From: Deltaproteobacteria bacterium
Lineage (GTDB): Bacteria > Desulfobacterota > Syntrophia > Syntrophales > UBA8958
DNA: 64,000 bases
Assembly: GCA_026388335.1 (NCBI GenBank)
Contig: JAPLJZ010000245.1
Coordinates: forward strand, 1-64,000
Direction of reading: 5' to 3'
Shown here: positions 19,983 to 28,678 of the stretch, piece after piece
How positions within the stretch are numbered: the stretch's first letter is position 1
Layout of the letters: each line of letters starts with the position of its first letter
Translations under genes and position numbers: made by a program
Notes under the pieces: model-generated
What the model was told of the DNA's origin: nothing
The model's database searches: none
Seen by the model: only the letters and a program-made list of their open reading frames with translations

Positions 19983-20840
19983 TTATGTGCGATAGAAAAA
20001 ATGATTATACGCATCTTGGAAATCCGAATTGTCAGCGTCCGGTCCATGACTTATTTTTTCCAATTTCAACCCTGTCGATTCGATACGGCCTATTACTTCC
20101 TTATAGGTCTCCTTTGATGTTTCGAGTTCCACAACAATAGATTTGACTTCTTTGTTTTGAAAGGTTTGCATAGCGCCATCAATAATCTGTTCTTCGATGC
20201 CATCAACATCAATTTTGATATAATTGGGAATCACCAGTTTAAATTCTGAACATATCGAATCCACTGTTAATCCAAATGAACCCTGTGTAAAGTTTACATG
20301 TTTGGAATGATTTCCGAATTTAATAACATCCACCGCCTTTCCACCAAAAGTCTTAACGGCACTTCCAAAGGATGTATCCTCCATATTCAATAATCCAAAG
20401 CCATTCTCATTATTCAACCCAATGCAATACGCTGAAATCGACTTATGGAGTTTATTGATTTCAATATTCTTGTTTAAGATACAATAGTTCGATGCATCCG
20501 GTTCAAAGGCATATACTTTATTCTGATGTCGGACGGCCGAGTAGATGGAGAAAACACCGATATTGGCGCCAATATCCATAAAAACGGCATCATTCTGAAA
20601 AGAATCGATCCATTTTATGGTATCTGGATCCTTTGTCAACATTGTTTCTGCTCGCCACAACGGAACATTTCCGGGACAGTAATAAAGAACCTCCTTACTG
20701 GCAACGTTCATTTTTTTAATTGGGGTCAGAGTTTCATAAATGTGAGCTAAAGCATAATGCCTGTTGCGTTCCCCAATTATTGACAGTGATCTGTCAAAAC
20801 ATTTTAAGAGGAACGTCATAAAATTCTTTTTTATAGACAT
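19983..20840 (-). CDS. FkbM-family methyltransferase
   Basis: VFMDIGANIGVFSIYSAVRHQNKVYAFEPDASNYCILNKNI; YIKIDVDGIEEQIIDGA. Likely start MSIKKNF. Confidence 0.88.
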   Translation of the reverse strand: MSIKKNFMTFLLKCFDRSLSIIGERNRHYALAHIYETLTPIKKMNVASKEVLYYCPGNVPLWRAETMLTKDPDTIKWIDSFQNDAVFMDIGANIGVFSIYSAVRHQNKVYAFEPDASNYCILNKNIEINKLHKSISAYCIGLNNENGFGLLNMEDTSFGSAVKTFGGKAVDVIKFGNHSKHVNFTQGSFGLTVDSICSEFKLVIPNYIKIDVDGIEEQIIDGAMQTFQNKEVKSIVVELETSKETYKEVIGRIESTGLKLEKISHGPDADNSDFQDAYNHFFYRT

Positions 20841-21973
20841 TATTTGTCTCCCCATAAAGAGTTTTTTTTCATTGATCCTGGCGTCAGCTCTTTTGCTGAG
20901 CAGATGACCCCGTGTCCATCAGCACATAACGCACATTCGCGTGGAAGACTGCGCTGTCTCAACTTATTTCTAAATTCCACATAGTCCCGGCTATTCCAGA
21001 CTTTCAAGGGATCATCCTTCAGGACATTCCCGAATATAAGCTTCCGGGTTCGTCCCACTTTACCGAAGAGTTCCAAAGGGGTCTCATGGGCGAGAAATAT
21101 GCAGGGAGCGACATTTCCTTTTTCATCGATGCACAGGAGGGAAGATAGATCACAACCTCTGGGTTTAGCAGCCAATGAAGGAAACCGGACAATGACCCCA
21201 TGCTTTTCAGCTTGTGCATAAGTATTTTTAAAGATATCGGAAACATCGTTATTTCCTTGCGGGGTGTATAGATACAAGTGTGAATGGTCGGGAAGAAAGC
21301 TTAGAAAACCATTCACAAGCACTTCATTAATCCCCAGATCGGCACAGAGGGTAATATAATCCGGGAGTTCATGAATGTTATTCCTGGTGGCAACAAAGAC
21401 GGTAGCAATGTTGATTCTTTCAGGGGCCATTTTCTTCAGCAATCTGATATTTGAAATAACCCTGTCAAAGCTTACACCCGTTTTAAAGGCTTCGACCGTT
21501 TCCTTTTGACAACCGTCAAGGGAAATGGAGATCGATGGAACATTTCTCTGGAAGAGTTCCCGCAGATTATCCTTATTGAAGAGCATGGCATTGGTCAAAA
21601 TGGGAAACAGCATGTTTCGGTTTTTTGTGGACACATAAGCCATCATTCTAAAGATATCTTTATGAAAGAGAGGTTCAATGGAAGAAAACTGAAAGACATT
21701 TGCATGTTTGATAAATGGAGTTATCCTGTCCACCATTTCACAGAACAACTCGAATTTCATAAAAGCAGGTTTTACGTCCTTTATGAGAGAACCATGATAG
21801 GTTACACGGCAATGCCTGCATTTCAGGTTGCAGATTGTCATTATTTCAATATTTATCGCTTGTGGGTATTTCCCCGGGAAAAACTTCCGGTAGAGTATCT
21901 GCCCCGCCTTAAGCAGTCCATACTGGCGGACTTTCAGAATAGCATGCCTATACTTCATAAATAATACTGCCAT
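20840..21973 (-). CDS. radical SAM/SPASM-domain protein
   Basis: IEIMTICNLKCRHCRVTYHGS; SPASM-like CDLSSLLCIDEKGNVAPC..CALCADGHGVIC. Confidence 0.87.
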   Translation of the reverse strand: MAVLFMKYRHAILKVRQYGLLKAGQILYRKFFPGKYPQAINIEIMTICNLKCRHCRVTYHGSLIKDVKPAFMKFELFCEMVDRITPFIKHANVFQFSSIEPLFHKDIFRMMAYVSTKNRNMLFPILTNAMLFNKDNLRELFQRNVPSISISLDGCQKETVEAFKTGVSFDRVISNIRLLKKMAPERINIATVFVATRNNIHELPDYITLCADLGINEVLVNGFLSFLPDHSHLYLYTPQGNNDVSDIFKNTYAQAEKHGVIVRFPSLAAKPRGCDLSSLLCIDEKGNVAPCIFLAHETPLELFGKVGRTRKLIFGNVLKDDPLKVWNSRDYVEFRNKLRQRSLPRECALCADGHGVICSAKELTPGSMKKNSLWGDK

Positions 21974-22003
21974 ACTTCTGCCCCAAATTCGTTTACAGGC
22001 ATA

Positions 22004-22774
22004 CTATTTTCTGTACAACTTCCATAAAGGATCATCCTGCATATGCGCTTCAACCTTCTCTGCATCCGATGGACAGTCAATCGAAAAGGATGCGACAGAG
22101 GGATAGGGGGCAATTCTCTGACGATAACCGTTATCGAGTATTCGGTTGCTGTCGCAGGATTCTACAACCTCGAGCGGAGATTCCGGAAGACCGGTAAAAA
22201 TTTTCAGGAAATACGACCGGAACGCAAAGATCCCACCGATCCGGCGAGCCCCCGTTGCAGGTGGAAACTGTTTGCAGTAAGGAATCGGTGCGCGCGATGT
22301 ATAAAGCACATCGCCTTTCCGGTCATGAATGATCTTTAGGATATTGGGATCATGATACTGTTCCTCATCCCCGATGGTGATGGCCAAAACGGTGCAGGGT
22401 ACGGCGGGATATTCCTGCAGGGGTTTTAAAACAGCGGCAATCATATCGGGATGCAGCATCGGTTCATCTCCCTGTACGCAAACGATAATATCGTTTGCAT
22501 CAAGATCGATTCCGCATTTTTCGGCGGCTTCAGCTACCCGGTCTAAAGCGCGTGTATGTTGATCTGATGTCATCATAGTCGGCCATGCACGTGCCTCTCC
22601 CAATTCGGCAATCTCACGATCACATGTTGCCAGAAACAGTCCATCCCATCCCGGGAAAAGTGCCGCTCGACGATACACATGCTCAACCATGGGCATGCCC
22701 CAGATCTTATGCAAGGGTTTACCCGGAAAGCGGCTTGCCGCCATGCGGGCGGGAATGATTCCTATGATCTTCAT
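22004..22774 (-). CDS. kdsB: 3-deoxy-manno-octulosonate cytidylyltransferase-like protein
   Basis: IIGIIPARMAASRFPGKPLHKIWGMPMVEHVYRRA, IIVCVQGDEPMLHPDMI, VLYTSRAPIPYCK, SPLEVVESCDSNRIL; good SD (AGGAGG). Substrate may not be Kdo. Confidence 0.75.
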   Translation of the reverse strand: MKIIGIIPARMAASRFPGKPLHKIWGMPMVEHVYRRAALFPGWDGLFLATCDREIAELGEARAWPTMMTSDQHTRALDRVAEAAEKCGIDLDANDIIVCVQGDEPMLHPDMIAAVLKPLQEYPAVPCTVLAITIGDEEQYHDPNILKIIHDRKGDVLYTSRAPIPYCKQFPPATGARRIGGIFAFRSYFLKIFTGLPESPLEVVESCDSNRILDNGYRQRIAPYPSVASFSIDCPSDAEKVEAHMQDDPLWKLYRK

Positions 22775-22871
22775 TAGAATACTTACCTCCTTATTGTTCT
22801 CTAAACCACTGACGCCGACAAAATAATATGCCGGGTAAATTCACATCCCGTTCCTGCTTCTACAGATAATC

Positions 22872-23858
22872 TTAATAGGGATTCCCCAATTCGCCATCCT
22901 GCTGAAAATACTTGGTAAGCGACAGCCCGGAGCGTACGGCTATCGGCAGTTGAAACCATCTCTCGACAAGGAAAAGGAGGCGGTGAATACGCAGGAACCA
23001 GCGTCTGCGGGATGATTCCTTTTTGATAATGCCATCCAACCTTCGGGCTTCTTCGGCGCCAATCAGCCCAGCTTCTGACAGCACGTCAATAAACATGAGC
23101 GCCTCGGCAGGATAACCATAAAGACAAAGAAGGGCCAGATAGGAGATCCGGGAGTCGTGCTCTGCAAAAATAATATGATTCTCTTCAAGGAAAGGATCGA
23201 GGGCAAAAAGGGCGTCCCCGAAGATCAGCATCCCTTTGGTACCGTAATTTCGGAGATCATGCATCCGAAGCGGGCTCCAAAAGTTACGCCGTAGATCAAG
23301 CAGAAAAAAGCCCCGCGTGCGCATGTGCCCCATAATCTCATCGAAGAGGGGAATGTTCCTGCGAAAAGGGTAAAAATTTACCTCTATCTCCGCAAATAAC
23401 AGCGATCCCGTATAACCCTGCAGAACAGCCAATTCAAGGCCTTCCACATCGATTTTGAGATAATCAATGCGGTCGATTTTTTCCGATGAGCAGATACTGT
23501 CAAGACTGCGGGTCATAAAAGGGGCTTCACCTTCCTTTGAATACCTTTCAGCGTCGAAAAAATGGCTTACCTTTGTCAGATCGGTTTCAAAACAGGATGA
23601 GGTCCGCCGCTTCTTATGCAATTCCAGAACGACATTTTCATTTTCCCGGCCCACTGCCGCATTGATATGACGTTCACCATCTCTTGCCGAGGCATTCATG
23701 CGCACACATTCTTCAGGATCCGCTTCAATACTGATTACCCGTATCTGCGATCGGATGGCGTTCAGACGATGGGTTACGCCTCCCGCACTGCCCACATCAA
23801 CACAGACGGGTCGGGTATTATCCTCCTTGAGTAGTGTCAAGGCCGTTTCGGCATACAT
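22872..23858 (-). CDS. FkbM-family methyltransferase
   Basis: PVCVDVGSAGGVTHRL..VISIEADPEECVRMNA; DYLKIDVEGLELAVLQGY. Confidence 0.82.
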   Translation of the reverse strand: MYAETALTLLKEDNTRPVCVDVGSAGGVTHRLNAIRSQIRVISIEADPEECVRMNASARDGERHINAAVGRENENVVLELHKKRRTSSCFETDLTKVSHFFDAERYSKEGEAPFMTRSLDSICSSEKIDRIDYLKIDVEGLELAVLQGYTGSLLFAEIEVNFYPFRRNIPLFDEIMGHMRTRGFFLLDLRRNFWSPLRMHDLRNYGTKGMLIFGDALFALDPFLEENHIIFAEHDSRISYLALLCLYGYPAEALMFIDVLSEAGLIGAEEARRLDGIIKKESSRRRWFLRIHRLLFLVERWFQLPIAVRSGLSLTKYFQQDGELGNPY

Positions 23859-23861
23859 AGT

Positions 23862-24938
23862 CTATCCTCTCACTTGGGGATTGACCAGTGGATGCAAATC
23901 CTCTGGTATGGAATCATCAAGACCGTAACGTGTCCGCCATTCCTCATCGGCGCAATAAATCCGATAAACGAGCGACATGGTCCTCAGTGCTTCTGCCGAT
24001 GATCCGTTAATTATCGGCTTGTCGTTAAGAACGGCATCGGCAAATTCGAATATCTCATCGCGCCATGAATTATCTCTGTTATAGCGGATAGTAATTTCAC
24101 GAGGATCCCCACCGTCGTCTTCATGCGCATAAGCAACTAGAATCGTTTCCGCCCCATAGCTCTTCGAATTCGTGAGAATACCTGAAAGAATGATCATGCC
24201 TCGCTCCAGAGTGATTTCCAGTTGGAACCGATGCCGCCACTGTGTAGCGGAAGAGTGGAGAATAGCCACTACACCGTCGGCAGTCCGCATGAGAGCATAG
24301 GCATTATCTTCGACATCATGGTTCCAGTGAGCATTCGAGACAAAACTATGGATGTCGGCATATTCACCGCCAAAGAGTCGCATGAGATCGACCATATGAA
24401 TCCCCTGATCGATCAGTATGCCGCCACCTGCGAGGTCCCTTTTGGTGCGCCAGTCGGAATCGAAACTGATGATCTTGGATTTACCGTATACACCGCGGAG
24501 GTTAATAACTTGCCCGAGTTCCCTGCTTTTCACCAAATTCAGGGCATATTGGACCGAATCGTGGTAGCGGTGGTTGAATCCGTATTTCAATTTTAATCCG
24601 GGATGCTGTTGTTCGCAACGGATGACCCGGACAATGTCGCCGAGGTCACGGCCGGGAGGTTTCTCACAAAAGACGTGAAGTCCTTTTTCCAAACCGGCAA
24701 TGGTGACTTCGGGCGCAATATCGTTTGTCATACAGACAAAAATAAGATCGAGGTCTTCGTTGAGGAGTCCGTCGTAGTTTCGGTAATAGCGCACCCCGTC
24801 GGGAAAAGTGCCTGTTTCCGGCAGAACCCGGTCACAGACAGCGACAACTTCAAGGTTCGGGTGTTCGTCTATAGCTTCCCGTCTCCGCTTTCCGACAACG
24901 CCGTAACCGGAGATGCCAACCTTCAACGGATTATTCAT
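23862..24938 (-). CDS. Gfo/Idh/MocA-family oxidoreductase
   Basis: VGISGYGVVGKRR, GLHVFCEKPPGRDL, GGILIDQGIHMVDLMRLF. Confidence 0.88.
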   Translation of the reverse strand: MNNPLKVGISGYGVVGKRRREAIDEHPNLEVVAVCDRVLPETGTFPDGVRYYRNYDGLLNEDLDLIFVCMTNDIAPEVTIAGLEKGLHVFCEKPPGRDLGDIVRVIRCEQQHPGLKLKYGFNHRYHDSVQYALNLVKSRELGQVINLRGVYGKSKIISFDSDWRTKRDLAGGGILIDQGIHMVDLMRLFGGEYADIHSFVSNAHWNHDVEDNAYALMRTADGVVAILHSSATQWRHRFQLEITLERGMIILSGILTNSKSYGAETILVAYAHEDDGGDPREITIRYNRDNSWRDEIFEFADAVLNDKPIINGSSAEALRTMSLVYRIYCADEEWRTRYGLDDSIPEDLHPLVNPQVRG

Positions 24939-24949
24939 GTCGATCTCCT

Positions 24950-26041
24950 TTATTCCGGAGTCCGGTAGAGGTTTGCCAAGGTTTCATCGGGGCGCCCAAG
25001 GCGGGCCGACTCAATTGCGTTGTCAACCTCGATCCTGCTGCCGGTCTCGTCTGAGCAATAGAAAGCATGAAGAAATCTTATGGTGTTTAGGCAATCATTC
25101 CGCTCCACTGGATAAGGCATAGAATCTCTAAAAAATGCAGCGATATCCTTATACATTTCCTGATGACCATTTCCATAAACGCTCCCGGAAAAATCCTCGC
25201 TCCAGTCCCCGCATGCGGACTGATCAGGTGTGAAGATCTGCAATTCGTTAGCGGCAATTCCGCCGATCTGGGCCAAGCCCTTTTCGCATACCAAGGAAAC
25301 CGAAGCCTCGAAGTCGAGCGGTCGGGCCGCCGTCGTAACCTCGAGAACACCGATAGTCTGCCTGTCAAATTCCATCGTTGCTACAACACTGTCTTCCACC
25401 TCTATGTTGGCCCCCAGCGTTTTCATGGTTGCGTTTACACGCTTCACGTCTCCCACCAGATAGCGAAGGAGGTCGATATGGTGGATACCTTGGTTAGTCA
25501 ATGCCCCTCCATCCTGGGCGTAAGTTCCGCGCCACGGGGACAGTTCGTAGTACCGCTGTTGGCGGCACCATCTTACCCTGACGGAGGCAATCCTTATTTC
25601 TCCCAGTTCACCCTCCTGCAGAGCTTTCCGCACGCGCTGAACGGCCCGGTTGTATCGATTCTGAAAAACGGGGAATATGTTAAGCCTCAATTTCTCAGCC
25701 AGCCGATATGCTGAATCGGCCTGGGACGGCCTCATGAATGTTGGTTTCTCGACAATGATATTTTTCCCGTAACGTTCTAGAATTTCCGTTGCATGTTCGT
25801 AATGCATTCCAGAGGGTGTCACAATGGCAACAGCATTGATCTCTGGCAAGGCACGAAACATCTCACGGTAATTATCAAAGAAGGGGACATTGAATTCTTT
25901 ACTGTAAGCAGAGGCTTTGTCTTGAACCAGATCACAAACGGCCAAAAGCTCGACACCTTCTGTTGCCACGATGGACCGGCAATGGTGCCCGGCGATGCGA
26001 CCACAGCCGATCACGGCAACTTTAACAACATAAGTTTTCAT
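24950..26041 (-). CDS. Gfo/Idh/MocA-family oxidoreductase
   Basis: VAVIGCGRIAGHHCRSI, NIIVEKPTFMRPS, GGALTNQGIHHIDLLRYL. Confidence 0.88.
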   Translation of the reverse strand: MKTYVVKVAVIGCGRIAGHHCRSIVATEGVELLAVCDLVQDKASAYSKEFNVPFFDNYREMFRALPEINAVAIVTPSGMHYEHATEILERYGKNIIVEKPTFMRPSQADSAYRLAEKLRLNIFPVFQNRYNRAVQRVRKALQEGELGEIRIASVRVRWCRQQRYYELSPWRGTYAQDGGALTNQGIHHIDLLRYLVGDVKRVNATMKTLGANIEVEDSVVATMEFDRQTIGVLEVTTAARPLDFEASVSLVCEKGLAQIGGIAANELQIFTPDQSACGDWSEDFSGSVYGNGHQEMYKDIAAFFRDSMPYPVERNDCLNTIRFLHAFYCSDETGSRIEVDNAIESARLGRPDETLANLYRTPE

Positions 26042-26077
26042 ATATTCTCCTTTTTACAAGTGCCATAATTCTCTAAT

Positions 26078-27193
26078 TTAAGCATCCCCTCTGACAACAC
26101 GGGTAATGCAGTCAATGATCGGTTGAAAACGCCCGGCTGTTGTCGCGGAAAAACGGGTAAAACCCTTAAGACATGGCTCATTGAAATCAAGGCGATAGAG
26201 GACCATATCCCTGAGGACTTGGTGGATGGCAGGGGCATGGGAACCAAAAGCCACATGCAGAAAATTTCCGCGTCCTCTAAGTGTGCGTAAATTCAACTTT
26301 TCCATTGCGGTAAGAAAGGTGTCGCGCCCCTCATTGAGGCGTTTCACCGAGGCTGTCACCTCGTGGCTCAGATCAAGCATTCGCTCCATGACGGCGACGG
26401 CAATAGTATTAACTTCATACATGGGGCGCACCTTGTGAAGGTACTTGATAACCTCCGGGCATGCCGCGCCGTAGCCGATCCGGAGCCCTGAGAGTCCCCA
26501 GGCCTTGGCAAAAGTGCGGGCAATGACCAGATTCGGGTACTCGTCTATCCACGGCAGGGCCGTCTCCTCGTAAAATGGGAAATAGGCCTCGTCAACAAGC
26601 ATGAGCGCACCCGCTTCACATGCCGCTTCAATGATTCTACGTAGAGCCTCCGGCGCAAAAACCGTTCCTGTAGGACTATCCGGATTCGGAAGGCAGACTA
26701 GTTTAGGGTGGGCTGCCGCGATGGTTTCCATAATCTCCTCCATCAACAGGCTCGGCCCCCTCTCCGAAGGTTGATAGATGAGGGGAACGACACGGGCGCC
26801 GTACATCTGGGAATAAACGGCGTACATGGCAAAAGTCGGGACCGTATGGATAACTGTATCGCCAGGGTTGATAAAGGCTTCGAAAACGGAGCGAATGATG
26901 CCATCGGAACCGTGAGAAAGGAGGAGGTGATCGGGGGATACACCGATGTGCTTGCCGAGTTTGTGATAGAGGGGTGCACATTCCGGATAGGTACACAATG
27001 CGGTCAAATCGATTTCACCCAGAACCCGGGCCGCCAGTGCAGCCATTTCCGGGTCGGTGTTTTCATTTTTATCCAGCCACATGAGTGACGGATCGCGGGG
27101 GACACCCATAGTCCAATCGGGTCGCCACAACTTCGGATCAGCCACAGGACTCCGTGCCGTCGGAGTGGTAAAACCTTTGAGATTCATAGTCAT
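26078..27193 (-). CDS. histidinol-phosphate aminotransferase-like class I/II PLP aminotransferase
   Basis: LDKNENTDPE, LPNPDSPTGTVF, LVDEAYFPF, RTFAKAWGLSGLRIGYG (PLP Lys). Confidence 0.88.
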   Translation of the reverse strand: MTMNLKGFTTPTARSPVADPKLWRPDWTMGVPRDPSLMWLDKNENTDPEMAALAARVLGEIDLTALCTYPECAPLYHKLGKHIGVSPDHLLLSHGSDGIIRSVFEAFINPGDTVIHTVPTFAMYAVYSQMYGARVVPLIYQPSERGPSLLMEEIMETIAAAHPKLVCLPNPDSPTGTVFAPEALRRIIEAACEAGALMLVDEAYFPFYEETALPWIDEYPNLVIARTFAKAWGLSGLRIGYGAACPEVIKYLHKVRPMYEVNTIAVAVMERMLDLSHEVTASVKRLNEGRDTFLTAMEKLNLRTLRGRGNFLHVAFGSHAPAIHQVLRDMVLYRLDFNEPCLKGFTRFSATTAGRFQPIIDCITRVVRGDA

Positions 27194-27222
27194 TCAACTC
27201 CTTTCGATTTAGACATTATTTT

Positions 27223-27296
27223 CATTCCGGACTTGATCCGGACTCCATGCCTATCACAGTTCCAAATTCCCGCAACAGCAGACCGGGGGAATGACG
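27223..27296. repeat. intergenic palindromic element
   Basis: CATTCC...GGAATG inverted ends around an internal CCGGA-CTTGA-TCCGG hairpin, in the gap between the HisC-like and methyltransferase genes; resembles dispersed 'CATTCCGGACTTGATCCGG' intergenic repeats of other genomes (from memory). Confidence 0.55.
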
Positions 27297-27308
27297 GACA
27301 GCTTATTT

Positions 27309-28124
27309 TCATGCTTCATTGAGTTCCACGTGTGATGGGGGGGCCGGATAAAAAAGATCTACCGGCAGATGCAGTTCTCCACCCGTGTCAATCCTGTAGT
27401 CCTTCTCTGTGCCTTTTCTGACGGCAAGCGCTGCAAAAACAAGACGGTCATCTCTCGTTCTCGCCGTGGGAGAAGGAGGCCCCCAATATCCGTAAGCTTT
27501 GATATGTGCCGGTCTGGGTTTGAGGTCCATCAGCAATGAGAAAGCTTCCTGATAATTGATGACTACGTATGGAGCCTTTTCGATCCCTTCTTTATTTTCC
27601 GGCAAATCATTTCCATAATAAATGTATTGATAACTCTCAGGCAAATTGAACAGCGAGTCATTTTTCGTCAGCCGCAGGGTAAGGATAAAATGTCCCCCCT
27701 TACGAACATACCGCCAACACTTCTTTATAATATCGTGTGTTTCAACGTTCCAGTCCGCACAACTAAGAGAGACAACATGATCAAATCCCTCCTGCGGTAG
27801 ATTATCAATATCCAGGATATCTCCACAGGTGAATTCGCAATAGGCAGCCGCTGCTTTCAATTTTCTCGCCCTGGCAATTTCGATCACCTCGGCATTGATA
27901 TCGACACCTGTATATTGATCCACGGAAAAGCGCTCCATCAAAGCCAATCCGAGACCGCCGGCTGCACATCCGACATCTAGCACCTTTCCCATGCTAAGTT
28001 CCGGTCCGGCCACCTGCTCGAAGATCCATTTCTCCGAAGGATAAAAATCATCCCATTTTTGACGGTTATTGCCGAAATATTCTGAAAGCTGAACCGTCTG
28101 GTAATGGATGTTCTTAGCGCTCAT
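27309..28124 (-). CDS. class I SAM-dependent methyltransferase
   Basis: GKVLDVGCAAGGLGLAL, YTGVDINAEVIEIA; overlaps the APS-kinase-like gene by 11 nt. Confidence 0.85.
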   Translation of the reverse strand: MSAKNIHYQTVQLSEYFGNNRQKWDDFYPSEKWIFEQVAGPELSMGKVLDVGCAAGGLGLALMERFSVDQYTGVDINAEVIEIARARKLKAAAAYCEFTCGDILDIDNLPQEGFDHVVSLSCADWNVETHDIIKKCWRYVRKGGHFILTLRLTKNDSLFNLPESYQYIYYGNDLPENKEGIEKAPYVVINYQEAFSLLMDLKPRPAHIKAYGYWGPPSPTARTRDDRLVFAALAVRKGTEKDYRIDTGGELHLPVDLFYPAPPSHVELNEA

Positions 28125-28671
28125 TATGCTTTCCGACTCTCTCCTCTTCCTTCCGGTGGATGAATTCTATCAATCTTCCCACACATGATTCTATGCCTGC
28201 GCCTTCCGTGTCGAGCACCAGATCGGCGTCTTTAGGAGGCTGAAAGGGAACCTCTTTATGAATGCCTATAAAATTATCGATTTCTCCCGACAGAGCTTTC
28301 CTATATAGCCCCTTGGGGTCTCTCCGTATAACCTCCTCAAGGGATATCTTGCAGTAAACAAGATAAAAATGATCTCCAAGCAGTCTTCTGGCCTCGTCCC
28401 TCGATTCCCGGAAGGGGGCAATCACAGGGACAAAGATATAATCATAAAGATGACTCTCTTTCAGGCAAAGATCTGCTATAATCCGGTTATTCTCGCTAAT
28501 GTCCTTCGGCCTGAAGGTCAGGTGAGAGTTGATTTCTTTTCTGACGACATCGCCATCGAATATCTTGATTTTGATATCCCGATTTGAGAGACGCTGAATG
28601 GTTCCATCTACAATGGTGGTTTTACCCGAACCGGAGAGACCAGTGAACCAGAAGATTAAGGCGTTTTTCAT
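28114..28671 (-). CDS. adenylylsulfate kinase-like protein (CysC family)
   Basis: FWFTGLSGSGKTTIVD (P-loop), IFDGDVVRKEINSHLTF, DPKGLYRKALSGEIDNFIGI. Confidence 0.82.
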   Translation of the reverse strand: MKNALIFWFTGLSGSGKTTIVDGTIQRLSNRDIKIKIFDGDVVRKEINSHLTFRPKDISENNRIIADLCLKESHLYDYIFVPVIAPFRESRDEARRLLGDHFYLVYCKISLEEVIRRDPKGLYRKALSGEIDNFIGIHKEVPFQPPKDADLVLDTEGAGIESCVGRLIEFIHRKEEERVGKHNER

Positions 28672-28678
28672 AACCGGT

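Noticed and set aside
22004-22774. Firm assignment as housekeeping kdsB
   Set aside because: Core motifs fit but the sequence is divergent and sits in a tailoring module, so the substrate is left open.
27309-28124. Gene next to the APS-kinase-like gene as a sulfotransferase
   Set aside because: It has a clear class I SAM motif (VLDVGCAAGGLG) and no PAPS-binding P-loop-like motif.
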